Positions 1 through 8,576 of a stretch of DNA of 46,248 nucleotides are shown here, piece by piece; position 1 is the stretch's first letter; the number at the start of each line of letters is the position of its first letter. This stretch comes from an uncultured Eubacteriales bacterium (GTDB lineage: Bacteria > Bacillota > Clostridia > UBA1381 > UBA9506). Both the position numbers and the translations under genes were made by a program. The stretch is taken from the NCBI GenBank assembly GCA_900545185.1, contig UQYH01000003.1, positions 1 through 46,248 on the forward strand. The letters run 5' to 3'. Under the pieces are notes generated by a model. It was not told the DNA's origin and made no database searches. It saw nothing but the letters and a program-made list of their open reading frames with translations.

Positions 1-2
1 AT

Positions 3-926
3 GTAATTGCAAAGCAAATTGCCATGCTGGCAGTAATTATGCTTTTGGGATTTATCGGCGTAAAGACCAAATATTTAAATGCCGATTTAAAGGACAGCGT
101 GTCGAAACTGGTTTTGCGCATAACGCTGCCGCTTTTAAACTTAACAGCCATCACCGGGCAAACCCTGCGGCCGGACATGTTGAAAAATGCCGGGATTGTG
201 ATTGTTGTAGAGCTTTGCTTTGTGGCTCTTTTGTTCGGCATCGGCCTTTTGGGGGCAAAACTGTTTCGCCTGCCGCCTGCCACACGCGCCATCCATTCGT
301 GCATGAGCGCCTTTGGTAACGTCATATTTTTGGGCTATCCGCTTATCACCGCGTTATATGGGCAAGAGGGCTTGTTTTACGCCATTGTATACGCTTTGGT
401 GAATGACGGTATTGTGTGGACGGTCGGGCTATTATTTATTGCCGGAACAGGTGAAGGCAAGGCACACGCCGGGCTTTCTAAGCTTTTAAACCCCAATACC
501 ATTGCTTTTGCCGTTTCGCTTATTATGCTGCTGTTTGGTTTGCGTCTGCCGCCCATTCTGCACGAAACGCTTGCATCGGTCGGCTCAATGACAACCTGCC
601 TTTCCATGCTCTTTATCGGCATGACGCTGGCCACCATCCCCTTGCAGGGCATATACAAGCGGTGGAGCGTGTATGTGATTGTACTGTTTAAAATGATTCT
701 GATTCCCATGCTGCTGACGCTTCTTCTCTCGCGTTTTCCGCTGGATACAGTTCTGCTTGGCGTTTTGCTGTTAGAAGCCGCCATGCCCGGTCAAACCGTT
801 TTAACCATTATTGCCAATGAATTTGGTGCAGATTACCAATATGCCGCCGAGTGTGTGTTCATCACCACCGTGTTCAGCTTAATTACGCTGCCGGGGCTTT
901 ATTGGTTTATGCTGCATTTTATTTAA
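3..926 (+). CDS. AEC-family transporter, 5' end cut by the window
   Basis: Membrane transporter of the auxin efflux carrier (AEC) family, which exports or exchanges small organic anions; the substrate cannot be told here. The visible protein is almost wholly hydrophobic, with about eight to ten membrane segments and short charged loops. The family-typical N-terminal pattern (hydrophobic segment, then GVKTKYLNADLKDSVSKLV) and the C-terminal PGQTVLTIIANEFGAD stretch are present. The reading frame stays open from the first ATG at 24 back to base 3 and encodes plausible AEC sequence there, so I treat the gene as truncated on the left rather than starting at 24. It ends 20 bases before purE and is probably cotranscribed with it. 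Family assignment is strong, substrate unknown. Confidence 0.85.
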   Translation, partial: VIAKQIAMLAVIMLLGFIGVKTKYLNADLKDSVSKLVLRITLPLLNLTAITGQTLRPDMLKNAGIVIVVELCFVALLFGIGLLGAKLFRLPPATRAIHSCMSAFGNVIFLGYPLITALYGQEGLFYAIVYALVNDGIVWTVGLLFIAGTGEGKAHAGLSKLLNPNTIAFAVSLIMLLFGLRLPPILHETLASVGSMTTCLSMLFIGMTLATIPLQGIYKRWSVYVIVLFKMILIPMLLTLLLSRFPLDTVLLGVLLLEAAMPGQTVLTIIANEFGADYQYAAECVFITTVFSLITLPGLYWFMLHFI

Positions 927-946
927 ATGATACGGAGGTTTCAAAC

Positions 947-1453
947 ATGAGTCAAACACCGAAGGCTGCTGTGATTATGGGCAGCGATTCTGATTTTCCC
1001 GTTGTTAAAAAATGCGTGGCCATGCTGAAAAAGTTCGGGATCAGCGCCGATGTGCACGTTATTTCTGCGCACAGGACGCCGGATGCCGCCGCCGAATATG
1101 CAAAGGGCGCGCAACAGGCCGGTACTGATGTCATCATTGCCGCTGCCGGTAAGGCCGCACACTTAGCCGGTGTTTTAGCCGCCTTTACTACCCTGCCGGT
1201 GATTGGGATTCCGATGAAGTCCTCTACCATGGACGGGCTGGATTCTCTGCTTTCGATGGTACAGATGCCCAAGGGGATTCCCGTTGCCACCGTTGCCATT
1301 GACGGTGCGGATAACGCCGGAATTTTGGCAGCACAAATGCTGGCGCTGAAATATCCCGAAATTGCACCCCGTTTGGCACAGTTTAAGGCCGATATGGCAG
1401 AAGAGGTTGCCAAAAAGGACGAAGCCGTTGCAAAAGAGGCCGCCGCACTGTAA
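947..1453 (+). CDS. purE: N5-carboxyaminoimidazole ribonucleotide mutase
   Basis: Cytoplasmic enzyme of de novo purine synthesis; class I PurE converts N5-CAIR to CAIR. The 168-residue product has the usual size and shows the substrate-binding GSDSDFPVV loop at residues 12-20 and the catalytic SAHRTPDAA loop with its histidine near residue 45. The Gly/Ala-rich AAAGKAAHLAGV and GIPMKSSTMDGLDSLLSMVQMP segments are also typical. The frame is open to an earlier ATG at 851, but that would overlap the transporter gene. The start at 947 has GGAGG at the right distance and begins directly with the conserved fold. It is followed by purC after 73 bases, consistent with a purine operon fragment. Confidence 0.97.
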   Translation: MSQTPKAAVIMGSDSDFPVVKKCVAMLKKFGISADVHVISAHRTPDAAAEYAKGAQQAGTDVIIAAAGKAAHLAGVLAAFTTLPVIGIPMKSSTMDGLDSLLSMVQMPKGIPVATVAIDGADNAGILAAQMLALKYPEIAPRLAQFKADMAEEVAKKDEAVAKEAAAL

Positions 1454-1526
1454 TTGTGCCGATGGGTCGCACATATTTTTTGTTAATAAAAATTCGTTGC
1501 CGCCGCGCGGCAGAAAGGATGTACAT

Positions 1527-2231
1527 ATGAAAAAATTAGAACAGCTTTATGAAGGCAAGGCCAAAAAGGTTTTTAAAACCGATGACCCGGATTGCTACAT
1601 CGTGGATTATAAGGACGATGCCACAGCCTTTAACGGCGAAAAGCGCGGCACAATTTTAGAAAAAGGAATTGTTAACAACCGCGTTTCTAACCACTTGTTT
1701 AAAATGCTGGAAGCAAAGGGGATTCCCACCCACTTTGTAGAAGAAATCAGCGACCGTGAAACCATTGTCAGAAAGGTCGAAATCGTACCGATCGAGGTGA
1801 TTGTCCGCAACATCGCGGCAGGCAGCCTTTCCAAGCGTCTCGGTCTGCCGGAGGGCACCAAGCTTTCACGTACGGTATTAGAGTTTTCTTATAAAAATGA
1901 CGAGCTGGGCGACCCCATGATTAACAACTATCATGCACTGGCTATGAATCTTGCCACAGAGGAAGAGCTTGCCAAGATTGCCGATATGGCCTTTGCCGTT
2001 AACAACATTTTGGGCGAATATTTAAAAGAATCCGGCATTGAGCTGATTGACTTTAAGCTGGAGTTCGGCCGCTATCACGGAGACATTATTTTAGCTGACG
2101 AAATCAGCCCCGATACCTGCCGTTTTTGGGACAGTAAAACTGGCGAAAAGCTTGATAAGGATCGTTTCCGCCGTGATATGGGCGGCGTTGAGGACGCTTA
2201 TCAGGAAGTATTAAAACGTCTTTTGGGTTAG
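1527..2231 (+). CDS. purC: SAICAR synthetase (phosphoribosylaminoimidazole-succinocarboxamide synthase)
   Basis: ATP-dependent ligase joining aspartate to CAIR to give SAICAR, the step after PurE. The 234-residue protein begins with the hallmark MKKLEQLYEGKAKKVF glycine-rich nucleotide-binding start. It contains VEIVPIEVIVRNIAAGS, LEFSYKNDELGDPMIN and the LIDFKLEFGR / LADEISPDTCRFWD signatures of PurC. Length is normal for the short bacterial form. An in-frame TTG far upstream (1362) lies inside purE; the ATG at 1527 behind GAAAGGATG is chosen because it starts at the conserved N-terminus. Confidence 0.97.
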   Translation: MKKLEQLYEGKAKKVFKTDDPDCYIVDYKDDATAFNGEKRGTILEKGIVNNRVSNHLFKMLEAKGIPTHFVEEISDRETIVRKVEIVPIEVIVRNIAAGSLSKRLGLPEGTKLSRTVLEFSYKNDELGDPMINNYHALAMNLATEEELAKIADMAFAVNNILGEYLKESGIELIDFKLEFGRYHGDIILADEISPDTCRFWDSKTGEKLDKDRFRRDMGGVEDAYQEVLKRLLG

Positions 2232-2242
2232 GGTGTACTGTC

Positions 2243-3340
2243 ATGATACAAGCAAAACAATCACTGGATGCCGTGGCGCCTTACGCGCCCGGCCGCCCTG
2301 TTTCGGAAATTAAACGCCGTTTCGGGCTGTCGCATGTGGTCAAGCTTGCCTCAAACGAAAATCCGCTGGGGGCTTCTCCGCTTGCTAAAGAGGCGGTGCG
2401 TCAATGCGCCGAATCTATTTTTATGTATCCCGATCCAACGGCCTACAATTTGCGCACCGCTTTGGCCGAGCGTTTTTCTCTTACGCCCGAAAGCTTTATT
2501 TTCGGCACGGGGAGCGACGGCTTGATTGAACTGGTTTGCAAAACCTTTTTGGCAGAGGGGGACGAGGCCATTATGCCCGACCCGTCCTTTTCGCTGTACG
2601 AATTAAACGTCCGCGCCGCCGGTGCGACCCCGGTGAAATCACCGCTTGATGAAAACCTGCAATATAACCCTTGCGATATGCTGAGGCTTATCACCCCCAA
2701 AACCAAAGTGATTTTTTTGTGTAATCCGAATAATCCGACGGGCGGCATTTTCACACAGGCACAGCAATCCGCGTTTTTACAGGCTTTGCCGAAGCATATT
2801 TTGGTTGTGCTGGACGAGGCTTATCACGAATATGCCTGCGACCTGGCCGACTATCCCGATTCGCTGTCGGCCCTTAAAACGCATGACAATGTTTTGATTT
2901 TAAGAACCTTTTCAAAAATCTATGCGCTGGCCGGTCTGCGCGTGGGGTACGGCATGGCTGCACCGAACGTCATCGGCTTGATGGAAAAGGTGCGCGCACC
3001 GTTTAATGTTTCGCTGCCGGCACAGGCTGCGGCGATTGCCTCGCTTGATGACCGTGAATTTGTCAGCCGCTCGCTGGCCGAAAATCGCGCCAACAAGGCT
3101 TATATGGAAAAAGCGCTGACAAACATGGGGCTTTCGTTTGTGCCGAGTGCAACAAACTTTATCGCCGTAAACGTGCAAAAGGATGCCAAGACGGTTTATG
3201 AAGCGCTTTTGGCGCGCGGCTACATTGTAAAGGGCGGCCACGTGCTGGGCATGCCGGGCTATTTGCGCGTAACCATCGGCACAAAGGAAGAATGTGAGGG
3301 CTTTATAAACGCACTGGCTGCTGTTTTAAGCCATTTGTAA
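2243..3340 (+). CDS. hisC: Histidinol-phosphate aminotransferase
   Basis: PLP-dependent class I/II aminotransferase that makes histidinol phosphate from imidazole-acetol phosphate with glutamate; related enzymes also act on aromatic amino acids. The protein is 365 residues, normal for HisC. It shows KLASNENPLGASP near the N-terminus, FGTGSDGLIEL (cofactor phosphate loop), CNPNNPTGG, the VVLDEAYHEY aspartate/tyrosine segment, and the Schiff-base lysine in RTFSKIYALAGLRVGYG at about residue 225. It starts 11 bases after purC with a weak ribosome binding site, so it may be translationally coupled. No other his genes are in the window, so a role in aromatic amino acid transamination is possible. 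Confidence 0.93.
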   Translation: MIQAKQSLDAVAPYAPGRPVSEIKRRFGLSHVVKLASNENPLGASPLAKEAVRQCAESIFMYPDPTAYNLRTALAERFSLTPESFIFGTGSDGLIELVCKTFLAEGDEAIMPDPSFSLYELNVRAAGATPVKSPLDENLQYNPCDMLRLITPKTKVIFLCNPNNPTGGIFTQAQQSAFLQALPKHILVVLDEAYHEYACDLADYPDSLSALKTHDNVLILRTFSKIYALAGLRVGYGMAAPNVIGLMEKVRAPFNVSLPAQAAAIASLDDREFVSRSLAENRANKAYMEKALTNMGLSFVPSATNFIAVNVQKDAKTVYEALLARGYIVKGGHVLGMPGYLRVTIGTKEECEGFINALAAVLSHL

Positions 3341-3367
3341 AAAACATACAGGAGGTTTCATGAAGGC

Positions 3368-4783
3368 ATGAAAACCATTTCCCCGGAGGAAAAAAGCCGT
3401 CAGGCCGATTTTTCCCAACGTGTACACACCATGCTGGAGGGACAAAGCCCCAAGGCGCTTGTTATTACCTACGGCTGCCAGCAAAACGAAAACGATTCCG
3501 AGCGCATACGCGGTATGCTGGCCGCAATGGGCTACGGTTTTACCGAAAAAAAGGAAGAAGCCGATTTTATTTTATACAACACCTGCGCCGTACGTGAAGG
3601 CGCCGAGCAGCGCGTTTTGGGCAACATCGGTGCACTCTCGCACGAAAAGCGCCGCCGGCCGAACCTTTTAATCGGCCTGTGCGGCTGCATGATGCAGCAA
3701 GAGCATATGGCCAAAAAAATTAAATCCAAATATAAGCATGTGTCGCTGGTTTTCGGCACACACGCGCTGTATAAGCTGCCGGAGCTTTTGTACGAAGCGC
3801 TGACCGAACAAAAAACCGTCATTTCGGTGGAAGAATCCGAAGGCGCGATTGCAGAGGACATTCCCGTATACCGCACGGGTGACCCAAAGGCTTGGGTTTC
3901 GGTGATGTATGGCTGCAATAACTTTTGCACATACTGTATTGTGCCTTACGTACGCGGACGCGAGCGCAGCCGCATGCCGGAAAAAATCATGGAAGAAATC
4001 CGCGATTTAATCGACCGCGGCGTAACAGAAATTACGCTGCTCGGTCAAAATGTGAATGCCTACGGCAAGGATTTGGACATCGGCATGGATTTTGCCGCGC
4101 TCCTGCGGCAGATTAACACGCTTCAGGGACTGAAACGGATACGGTTTATGACCTCTCACCCCAAGGACATCAGTCCGCGTCTGATTGATGCCATGGCAGA
4201 GTGTGACAAGGTGATGCCGCAGCTGCATTTGCCCGTACAGGCCGGCAGTGACAGAATTTTGACCGCCATGAACCGCCGTTATACCAAGGCGCAGTATTTG
4301 GATTTGATTGCCAAGGTGCGCGAGAAGATGCCCGATATTGCACTGACGACTGATATTATTGTCGGTTTCCCCAATGAAACAAAAGAGGATTTTGAAGAAA
4401 CGATAGACGTGCTGGAAAAGGTGCGGTTCGACAGTGTGTTTTCCTTTATTTATTCCAAGCGTGAGGGCACACCGGCCGCACGGATGGAGGATTCCGTCAC
4501 AGACGAGGAAAAGCACGCCAATTTTGACAGATTACTTGCCGTACAAAACCGCATCTCGCGCGAGATTAATGATGCCTGCTACGGCAAAACCTATGAGCTT
4601 TTGGTAGAAGGGCCGAGCAAAACCGACCCGAGCACCTTAACAGGCCGCACACCGGGCGGCAAAATTGTCAATTTCCCCAAGGCAGAAGGGATTGGCGTGG
4701 GCGACTACGTCAACGTAACCGTGACTAAAGTAAATACCTGGTCTTTGTTTGGGGAACTGTGTAAAAAAGAAAAGGAGATATAA
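3368..4783 (+). CDS. miaB: tRNA-2-methylthio-N6-dimethylallyladenosine synthase (radical SAM)
   Basis: Radical-SAM methylthiotransferase that adds the 2-methylthio group to i6A37 of tRNAs reading UNN codons. The 471-residue protein has the three N-terminal cysteines of the auxiliary Fe-S cluster (Cys37 in TYGCQQN, Cys73 in NTCAVRE, Cys107 in LCGCMMQ). The radical-SAM triad is Cys183, Cys187 and Cys190 in GCNNFCTYCIVPYVRGRE. A C-terminal TRAM domain includes the VEGPSKTDPSTLTGRT segment. AGGAGG lies 10-15 bases upstream; an earlier ATG at 3360 is out of frame. It is followed after 2 bases by the YlbF-family gene, as in the Bacillus order miaB-ymcA-mutS. Confidence 0.97.
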   Translation: MKTISPEEKSRQADFSQRVHTMLEGQSPKALVITYGCQQNENDSERIRGMLAAMGYGFTEKKEEADFILYNTCAVREGAEQRVLGNIGALSHEKRRRPNLLIGLCGCMMQQEHMAKKIKSKYKHVSLVFGTHALYKLPELLYEALTEQKTVISVEESEGAIAEDIPVYRTGDPKAWVSVMYGCNNFCTYCIVPYVRGRERSRMPEKIMEEIRDLIDRGVTEITLLGQNVNAYGKDLDIGMDFAALLRQINTLQGLKRIRFMTSHPKDISPRLIDAMAECDKVMPQLHLPVQAGSDRILTAMNRRYTKAQYLDLIAKVREKMPDIALTTDIIVGFPNETKEDFEETIDVLEKVRFDSVFSFIYSKREGTPAARMEDSVTDEEKHANFDRLLAVQNRISREINDACYGKTYELLVEGPSKTDPSTLTGRTPGGKIVNFPKAEGIGVGDYVNVTVTKVNTWSLFGELCKKEKEI

Positions 4784-4785
4784 CA

Positions 4786-5175
4786 ATGGACGAAATTATG
4801 CAAAAAGCACATGAGCTGGGCGAGTTGTTGGCCGCTTCGGCTGAGCTGACACAATACCAGGAACAGGAAATCGCCTTTCATACCAACACAGAAGCCCAAA
4901 AGGCCTATGCCGAATATGAAGAAAAAAGCGCCGCTCTGGCCGAAGAAATGAGAAACGCAAGCATGACGCCGGAAGCCTTGGACGGCTTTCGCAGCCGCAT
5001 GAACGCCATTATGGCCGAGCTGACAAAAAACGAAGCCGCCAAAACGTATTTGGAGGCTAAGTCGGCTTTTAACCAAATGATTATGCAGGTAAACGAGATT
5101 ATCGGCTACCATATCCGCGGCGAGGAAAGCGGCGGATGCGGCGGTAACTGTTCCGGCTGCAGCGGCTGCCACTAA
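4786..5175 (+). CDS. YlbF/YmcA (RicA-like) family protein with cysteine-rich tail
   Basis: Small helical protein of the YlbF/YmcA (DUF964) family, 129 residues. In Bacillus subtilis YmcA (RicA), YlbF (RicF) and YaaT form an Fe-S-containing complex that assists RNase Y and sporulation or competence control. Residues 1-110 are amphipathic helix rich in Ala and Glu, including EEKSAALAEEMRNAS and NQMIMQVNEIIGYHIRG. The last 15 residues form a compact cluster with four cysteines (CGGNCSGCSGCH) suited to metal or Fe-S binding. It lies 2 bases behind miaB and 32 bases before mutS, the position ymcA holds in Bacillus. The orthology to RicA rests on position and family, not on a full alignment. Confidence 0.8.
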   Translation: MDEIMQKAHELGELLAASAELTQYQEQEIAFHTNTEAQKAYAEYEEKSAALAEEMRNASMTPEALDGFRSRMNAIMAELTKNEAAKTYLEAKSAFNQMIMQVNEIIGYHIRGEESGGCGGNCSGCSGCH

Positions 5176-5207
5176 AGTTTACGGATACACGCTAGGAGGC
5201 AATGCAT

Positions 5208-7838
5208 ATGACAACGGCGCAGGAAACAAAGCACGTGACAAAGGCGATGGTGCGCTATTATGAATTAAAGGCCGAATATCCCGATGCCATTTTATTTTTC
5301 CGCATGGGTGACTTTTACGAAATGTTTTCGGATGATGCAAGAACGGCTTCGGAAATTTTAGATTTGGCTTTAACCAGCCGGCAAAAAAACGAGAACGGCA
5401 AGCCGGACGTTGAAAACAACCCCATGTGCGGCGTGCCGTTCCACGCGGCGGATGTTTACATCGGGCGGCTGACCTCCCGCGGATATAAGGTTGCCATTTG
5501 CGAGCAGATGGCAGACCCCGGCGAGGTAAAGGGAATTTTGCCGCGTGATGTTGTCCGTGTGATAACGCCGGGCACCATTACCGATACCGCGCTTTTGGAC
5601 GAAAAAAAGAACAACTTTCTTTGCGCCGCCTATACCGAAAACGGAATCTACGGCGCCGCCTTTGCAGACATCAGCACAGGTGAGCTGTTTTTGGTTACGC
5701 TGCCCTCTTGGCGCAAGCTTTTGGATGAACTGGCACGCTATCAGCCTGCCGAAATGATTTTTTCGGAGGCTGTATATGAAAACGACGAGCTGAAAAACGA
5801 AATCGAGCTGCTGTTTCATACCCGTTTGGATAAAGCCCCGGCCGAACCGGACTGGGAAAACTCACGCGATTTAATTTTAAAGCAGTTTGCCGCTTCGTCT
5901 TTAGAAGAGCTTTCCCTTTCGGAGGATAATTGTGTAATCAACACGCTGGGCATGTTGATTGACTATTTAACCGCAACGCAAAAAACCTTTTTGCGGCATA
6001 TCCGTTCGGTGCGTTATTATGCCGCAGAAGAATATATGGAAATTGATGTAAACGCGCGCCGCAATCTGGAAATTACTCAAACCATGCGCAGCGGCAGCAA
6101 AAAAGGCTCTCTTTTGTGGGTTTTGGATAAAACCAAAACCGCTATGGGCGGCCGCTTGCTCTCTGCCTGGCTGGAAAAGCCTTTAACAAACTGTACCCAA
6201 ATTCAAAACCGTCTTTCGGCTGTAGAGATGCTGGTAAAGTCGGGCGAGTTGCGCTTTGATTTAATGGAAGCCCTGGCAAACATTCAGGATTTGGAGCGTT
6301 TAATCGGCCGCGTTGTGTGCAAAACCGCCACCCCTCGTGAGCTTTTATCCTTAAAGCGGTCGCTTTTTTACCTGCCGGATATCGAGCTTTATTTGGCACG
6401 GCTCGATTCTCCGCTGTTTACAGAACTGATTGAAAAGCTGGACACCATGGGCGATTTGCTGGATTTGCTGGAAAGCTCCATTGACGATGATGCCCCCAAC
6501 ATCACGCGTGAGGGCGGCATACTGAAAAGCGGATACGATGCCGAGGTTGACAACGACCGCAACCTGCGCGACCACGGATCTGAAACCGTTAAGCAAATGG
6601 AGCAGGCCGAAAAAGAGCGAACCGGCATTAAAACCTTAAAAATTGCCTATAACCGCGTATTCGGCTACTGCATTGACGTACCGAAATCCTTCCAAGGCGA
6701 GTTGCCGCCGGAGTATGTCCGCAGGCAGACCCTTGCCAACAGTGAGCGATACATCACCGCAGATTTAAAGGCCTTGGAGGACAGAATTTTAGGCGCCGAG
6801 GAGCGGCTTCGTCAGCGTGAATACAAGCTGTTCTGCGAAATCCGCGATACGGTTGCCGCCGAAGTGGAGCGTGTACAGCAGACGGCCTCGGCCGTTGCCG
6901 CGGCAGATGTGCTTTGCTCGTTGGCCGAGGTGGCCGCCAAAAACGGCTATTGCATGCCAACCGTGAACTTGGCCGACGGCATCAACATTCACGACGGGCG
7001 GCATCCCGTTGTGGAAAAAATGTTAAAAAATGAGCTGTTTGTGCCGAATGATGCTGTTTTAAATTGCAGGGACGATCGCTTTTTAATCGTCACCGGGCCG
7101 AACATGGCCGGTAAATCTACTTATATGCGTCAGGTTGCACTGATTACCGTTATGGCACAAATCGGGTCTTTTGTCCCGGCATCTGCCTGTACCATCGGCA
7201 TTTGTGATAAAATTTTTACGCGTATCGGCGCATCGGATGATTTATCGGCCGGGCAAAGTACCTTTATGGTAGAAATGACCGAGCTTTCGGATATTTTGCA
7301 AAACGCCACGCCGCGCAGCCTTGTGCTTTTGGACGAAATTGGCCGCGGCACCAGCACATATGACGGTCTTTCCATTGCGTGGAGCGTGATTGAGTACATA
7401 GCCAATGCAAAATACATCGGTGCCAAAACCCTGTTTGCCACACACTATCACGAGCTGACCGAGCTGGAAGGGCGGCTGGACGGCGTGAAAAACTACTCCA
7501 TCGCCTGCAAAAAACGCGGTGACAGTGTTACGTTTTTGCGGCGGATTGTCCGCGGCGGTGCGGATGACAGCTACGGTATTGAAGTGGCGGCTTTGGCCGG
7601 TCTGCCGCGGCGCGTAATTACCCGCGCAAAGGAAATTTTGGCCGATATTGAAGCAAAGGATCCGCATAAGCAACAGGCTGTGCCGCAGACGGCCACCGAG
7701 CCGGAGGCACAACTCGGCATTATGGATATACGCGCCGACGAGATTACGGAAAAGCTGCAAAGGCTGGATATTTCGACCCTGACGCCGATTGAAGCCATGA
7801 ACATTTTATATGAGCTGCAAAAAATTGCACAGCACTGA
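5208..7838 (+). CDS. mutS: DNA mismatch repair protein MutS
   Basis: Mismatch-recognition ATPase of post-replicative repair, 876 residues. The N-terminal mismatch-binding domain has the FFRMGDFYEMF motif, whose first Phe and following Glu contact the mismatch, near residues 26-36. The connector, lever and clamp regions follow. The ATPase domain has Walker A GPNMAGKST at about residue 630, Walker B LVLLDEIGRGTSTYDG, the ATHYHELTEL histidine switch and a C-terminal helix-turn-helix. An ATG at 5202 is also in frame, but its gap to AGGAGG is only two or three bases. The ATG at 5208 has normal spacing and is preferred. mutL is not adjacent; smpB follows instead. Confidence 0.97.
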   Translation: MTTAQETKHVTKAMVRYYELKAEYPDAILFFRMGDFYEMFSDDARTASEILDLALTSRQKNENGKPDVENNPMCGVPFHAADVYIGRLTSRGYKVAICEQMADPGEVKGILPRDVVRVITPGTITDTALLDEKKNNFLCAAYTENGIYGAAFADISTGELFLVTLPSWRKLLDELARYQPAEMIFSEAVYENDELKNEIELLFHTRLDKAPAEPDWENSRDLILKQFAASSLEELSLSEDNCVINTLGMLIDYLTATQKTFLRHIRSVRYYAAEEYMEIDVNARRNLEITQTMRSGSKKGSLLWVLDKTKTAMGGRLLSAWLEKPLTNCTQIQNRLSAVEMLVKSGELRFDLMEALANIQDLERLIGRVVCKTATPRELLSLKRSLFYLPDIELYLARLDSPLFTELIEKLDTMGDLLDLLESSIDDDAPNITREGGILKSGYDAEVDNDRNLRDHGSETVKQMEQAEKERTGIKTLKIAYNRVFGYCIDVPKSFQGELPPEYVRRQTLANSERYITADLKALEDRILGAEERLRQREYKLFCEIRDTVAAEVERVQQTASAVAAADVLCSLAEVAAKNGYCMPTVNLADGINIHDGRHPVVEKMLKNELFVPNDAVLNCRDDRFLIVTGPNMAGKSTYMRQVALITVMAQIGSFVPASACTIGICDKIFTRIGASDDLSAGQSTFMVEMTELSDILQNATPRSLVLLDEIGRGTSTYDGLSIAWSVIEYIANAKYIGAKTLFATHYHELTELEGRLDGVKNYSIACKKRGDSVTFLRRIVRGGADDSYGIEVAALAGLPRRVITRAKEILADIEAKDPHKQQAVPQTATEPEAQLGIMDIRADEITEKLQRLDISTLTPIEAMNILYELQKIAQH

Positions 7839-7899
7839 CGGCAGACGGCATAACGCACGGCATAACGTATAAATTGAAAGAAAAGGATGTGAACGCTTT

Positions 7900-8349
7900 A
7901 TGAAAACGCTTGCCGAAAACAGAAAGGCACGACACGATTATTTTATTGAAGAAACCTTTGAAGCCGGTATTGCACTGAGCGGAACAGAGGTTAAATCCGT
8001 CCGCAAGGGCGCGCTGAATTTAAAGGATAGCTTTGTCAGCTTTAACGGCGGCGAAGCGTTCATTAAAAACATGCACATCAGCCCCTATGAGCAGGGCAAT
8101 ATTTTTAATAAGGACCCCTTGCGCGACCGCCGCTTGCTTTTGCACAAGCGCGAAATTAATTATCTTTACGGCGCTGTTAAGCAAAAGGGCTTTTCCGTCA
8201 TTCCGCTTTCCGTTTATTTAAAGGATAGCTTGGTCAAGCTGCAAATCGGTTTGGCACGCGGTAAAAAGCTGTATGATAAGCGAAGCGACATAGCCGAGCG
8301 CGATGCACGAAGGCGAATCGATCGCGAAATGAAGGCACGCAATCAATAA
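7900..8349 (+). CDS. smpB: SsrA-binding protein SmpB
   Basis: RNA-binding partner of tmRNA in trans-translation, which rescues stalled ribosomes. The product is 149 residues, a normal length. It shows NRKARHDYFIEETFEAGIAL, the GTEVKSVRKG loop, SFVSFNGGEAFIKNMHISPY, and the C-terminal GKKLYDKRSDIAERDARR basic tail that enters the mRNA channel. An AAAGGA-type ribosome binding site precedes the ATG. No ssrA (tmRNA) gene was recognised in the following intergenic region. A strong terminator follows. Confidence 0.97.
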   Translation: MKTLAENRKARHDYFIEETFEAGIALSGTEVKSVRKGALNLKDSFVSFNGGEAFIKNMHISPYEQGNIFNKDPLRDRRLLLHKREINYLYGAVKQKGFSVIPLSVYLKDSLVKLQIGLARGKKLYDKRSDIAERDARRRIDREMKARNQ

Positions 8350-8357
8350 ACAATACA

Positions 8358-8399
8358 AAAGCGGTTTTTGCGGTACACATCCGTAAAAACCGCTTTTTT
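8358..8399 (+). terminator. Rho-independent terminator after smpB
   Basis: The arms AAAAGCGGTTTTTGCGG and CCGTAAAAACCGCTTTT pair over 17 positions, with one G-U, around a 7-base loop. They are followed by a T-run, placed 8 bases after the smpB stop. It closes the miaB-mutS-smpB transcript. Confidence 0.9.
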
Positions 8400-8500
8400 G
8401 CCAGAGGGTATTCTCTCTGACAACCCCTCTATATGATGTATCATATAATTTTTTTGACCATAGCACACATCGGCACAAAATTTACAATTTGTTCATACCA

Positions 8501-8528
8501 GTGTCAAAAAAATATATTATGCTATATT
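8501..8528 (+). promoter_or_regulatory. Candidate promoter of the HtrA-like gene
   Basis: A weak -35 (GTGTCA) lies 16 bases before TATATT. The -10 is preceded by TGC, giving an extended -10 (TGCTATATT). It sits about 50 bases upstream of the ATG at 8577, after the smpB terminator, where a promoter is needed. The call is by pattern only. Confidence 0.4.
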
Positions 8529-8576
8529 ATGTAGTATTTTGCAGCCCATGTGGCTGTTTATTTTGGGAGGATCACT

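Noticed and set aside
851..946. N-terminal extension of purE
   Set aside because: It overlaps the transporter gene and precedes the GGAGG site; the conserved protein starts at 947.
8400..8576. Search for ssrA (tmRNA) next to smpB
   Set aside because: The gap is too short and shows no tRNA-like ends or tag reading frame.
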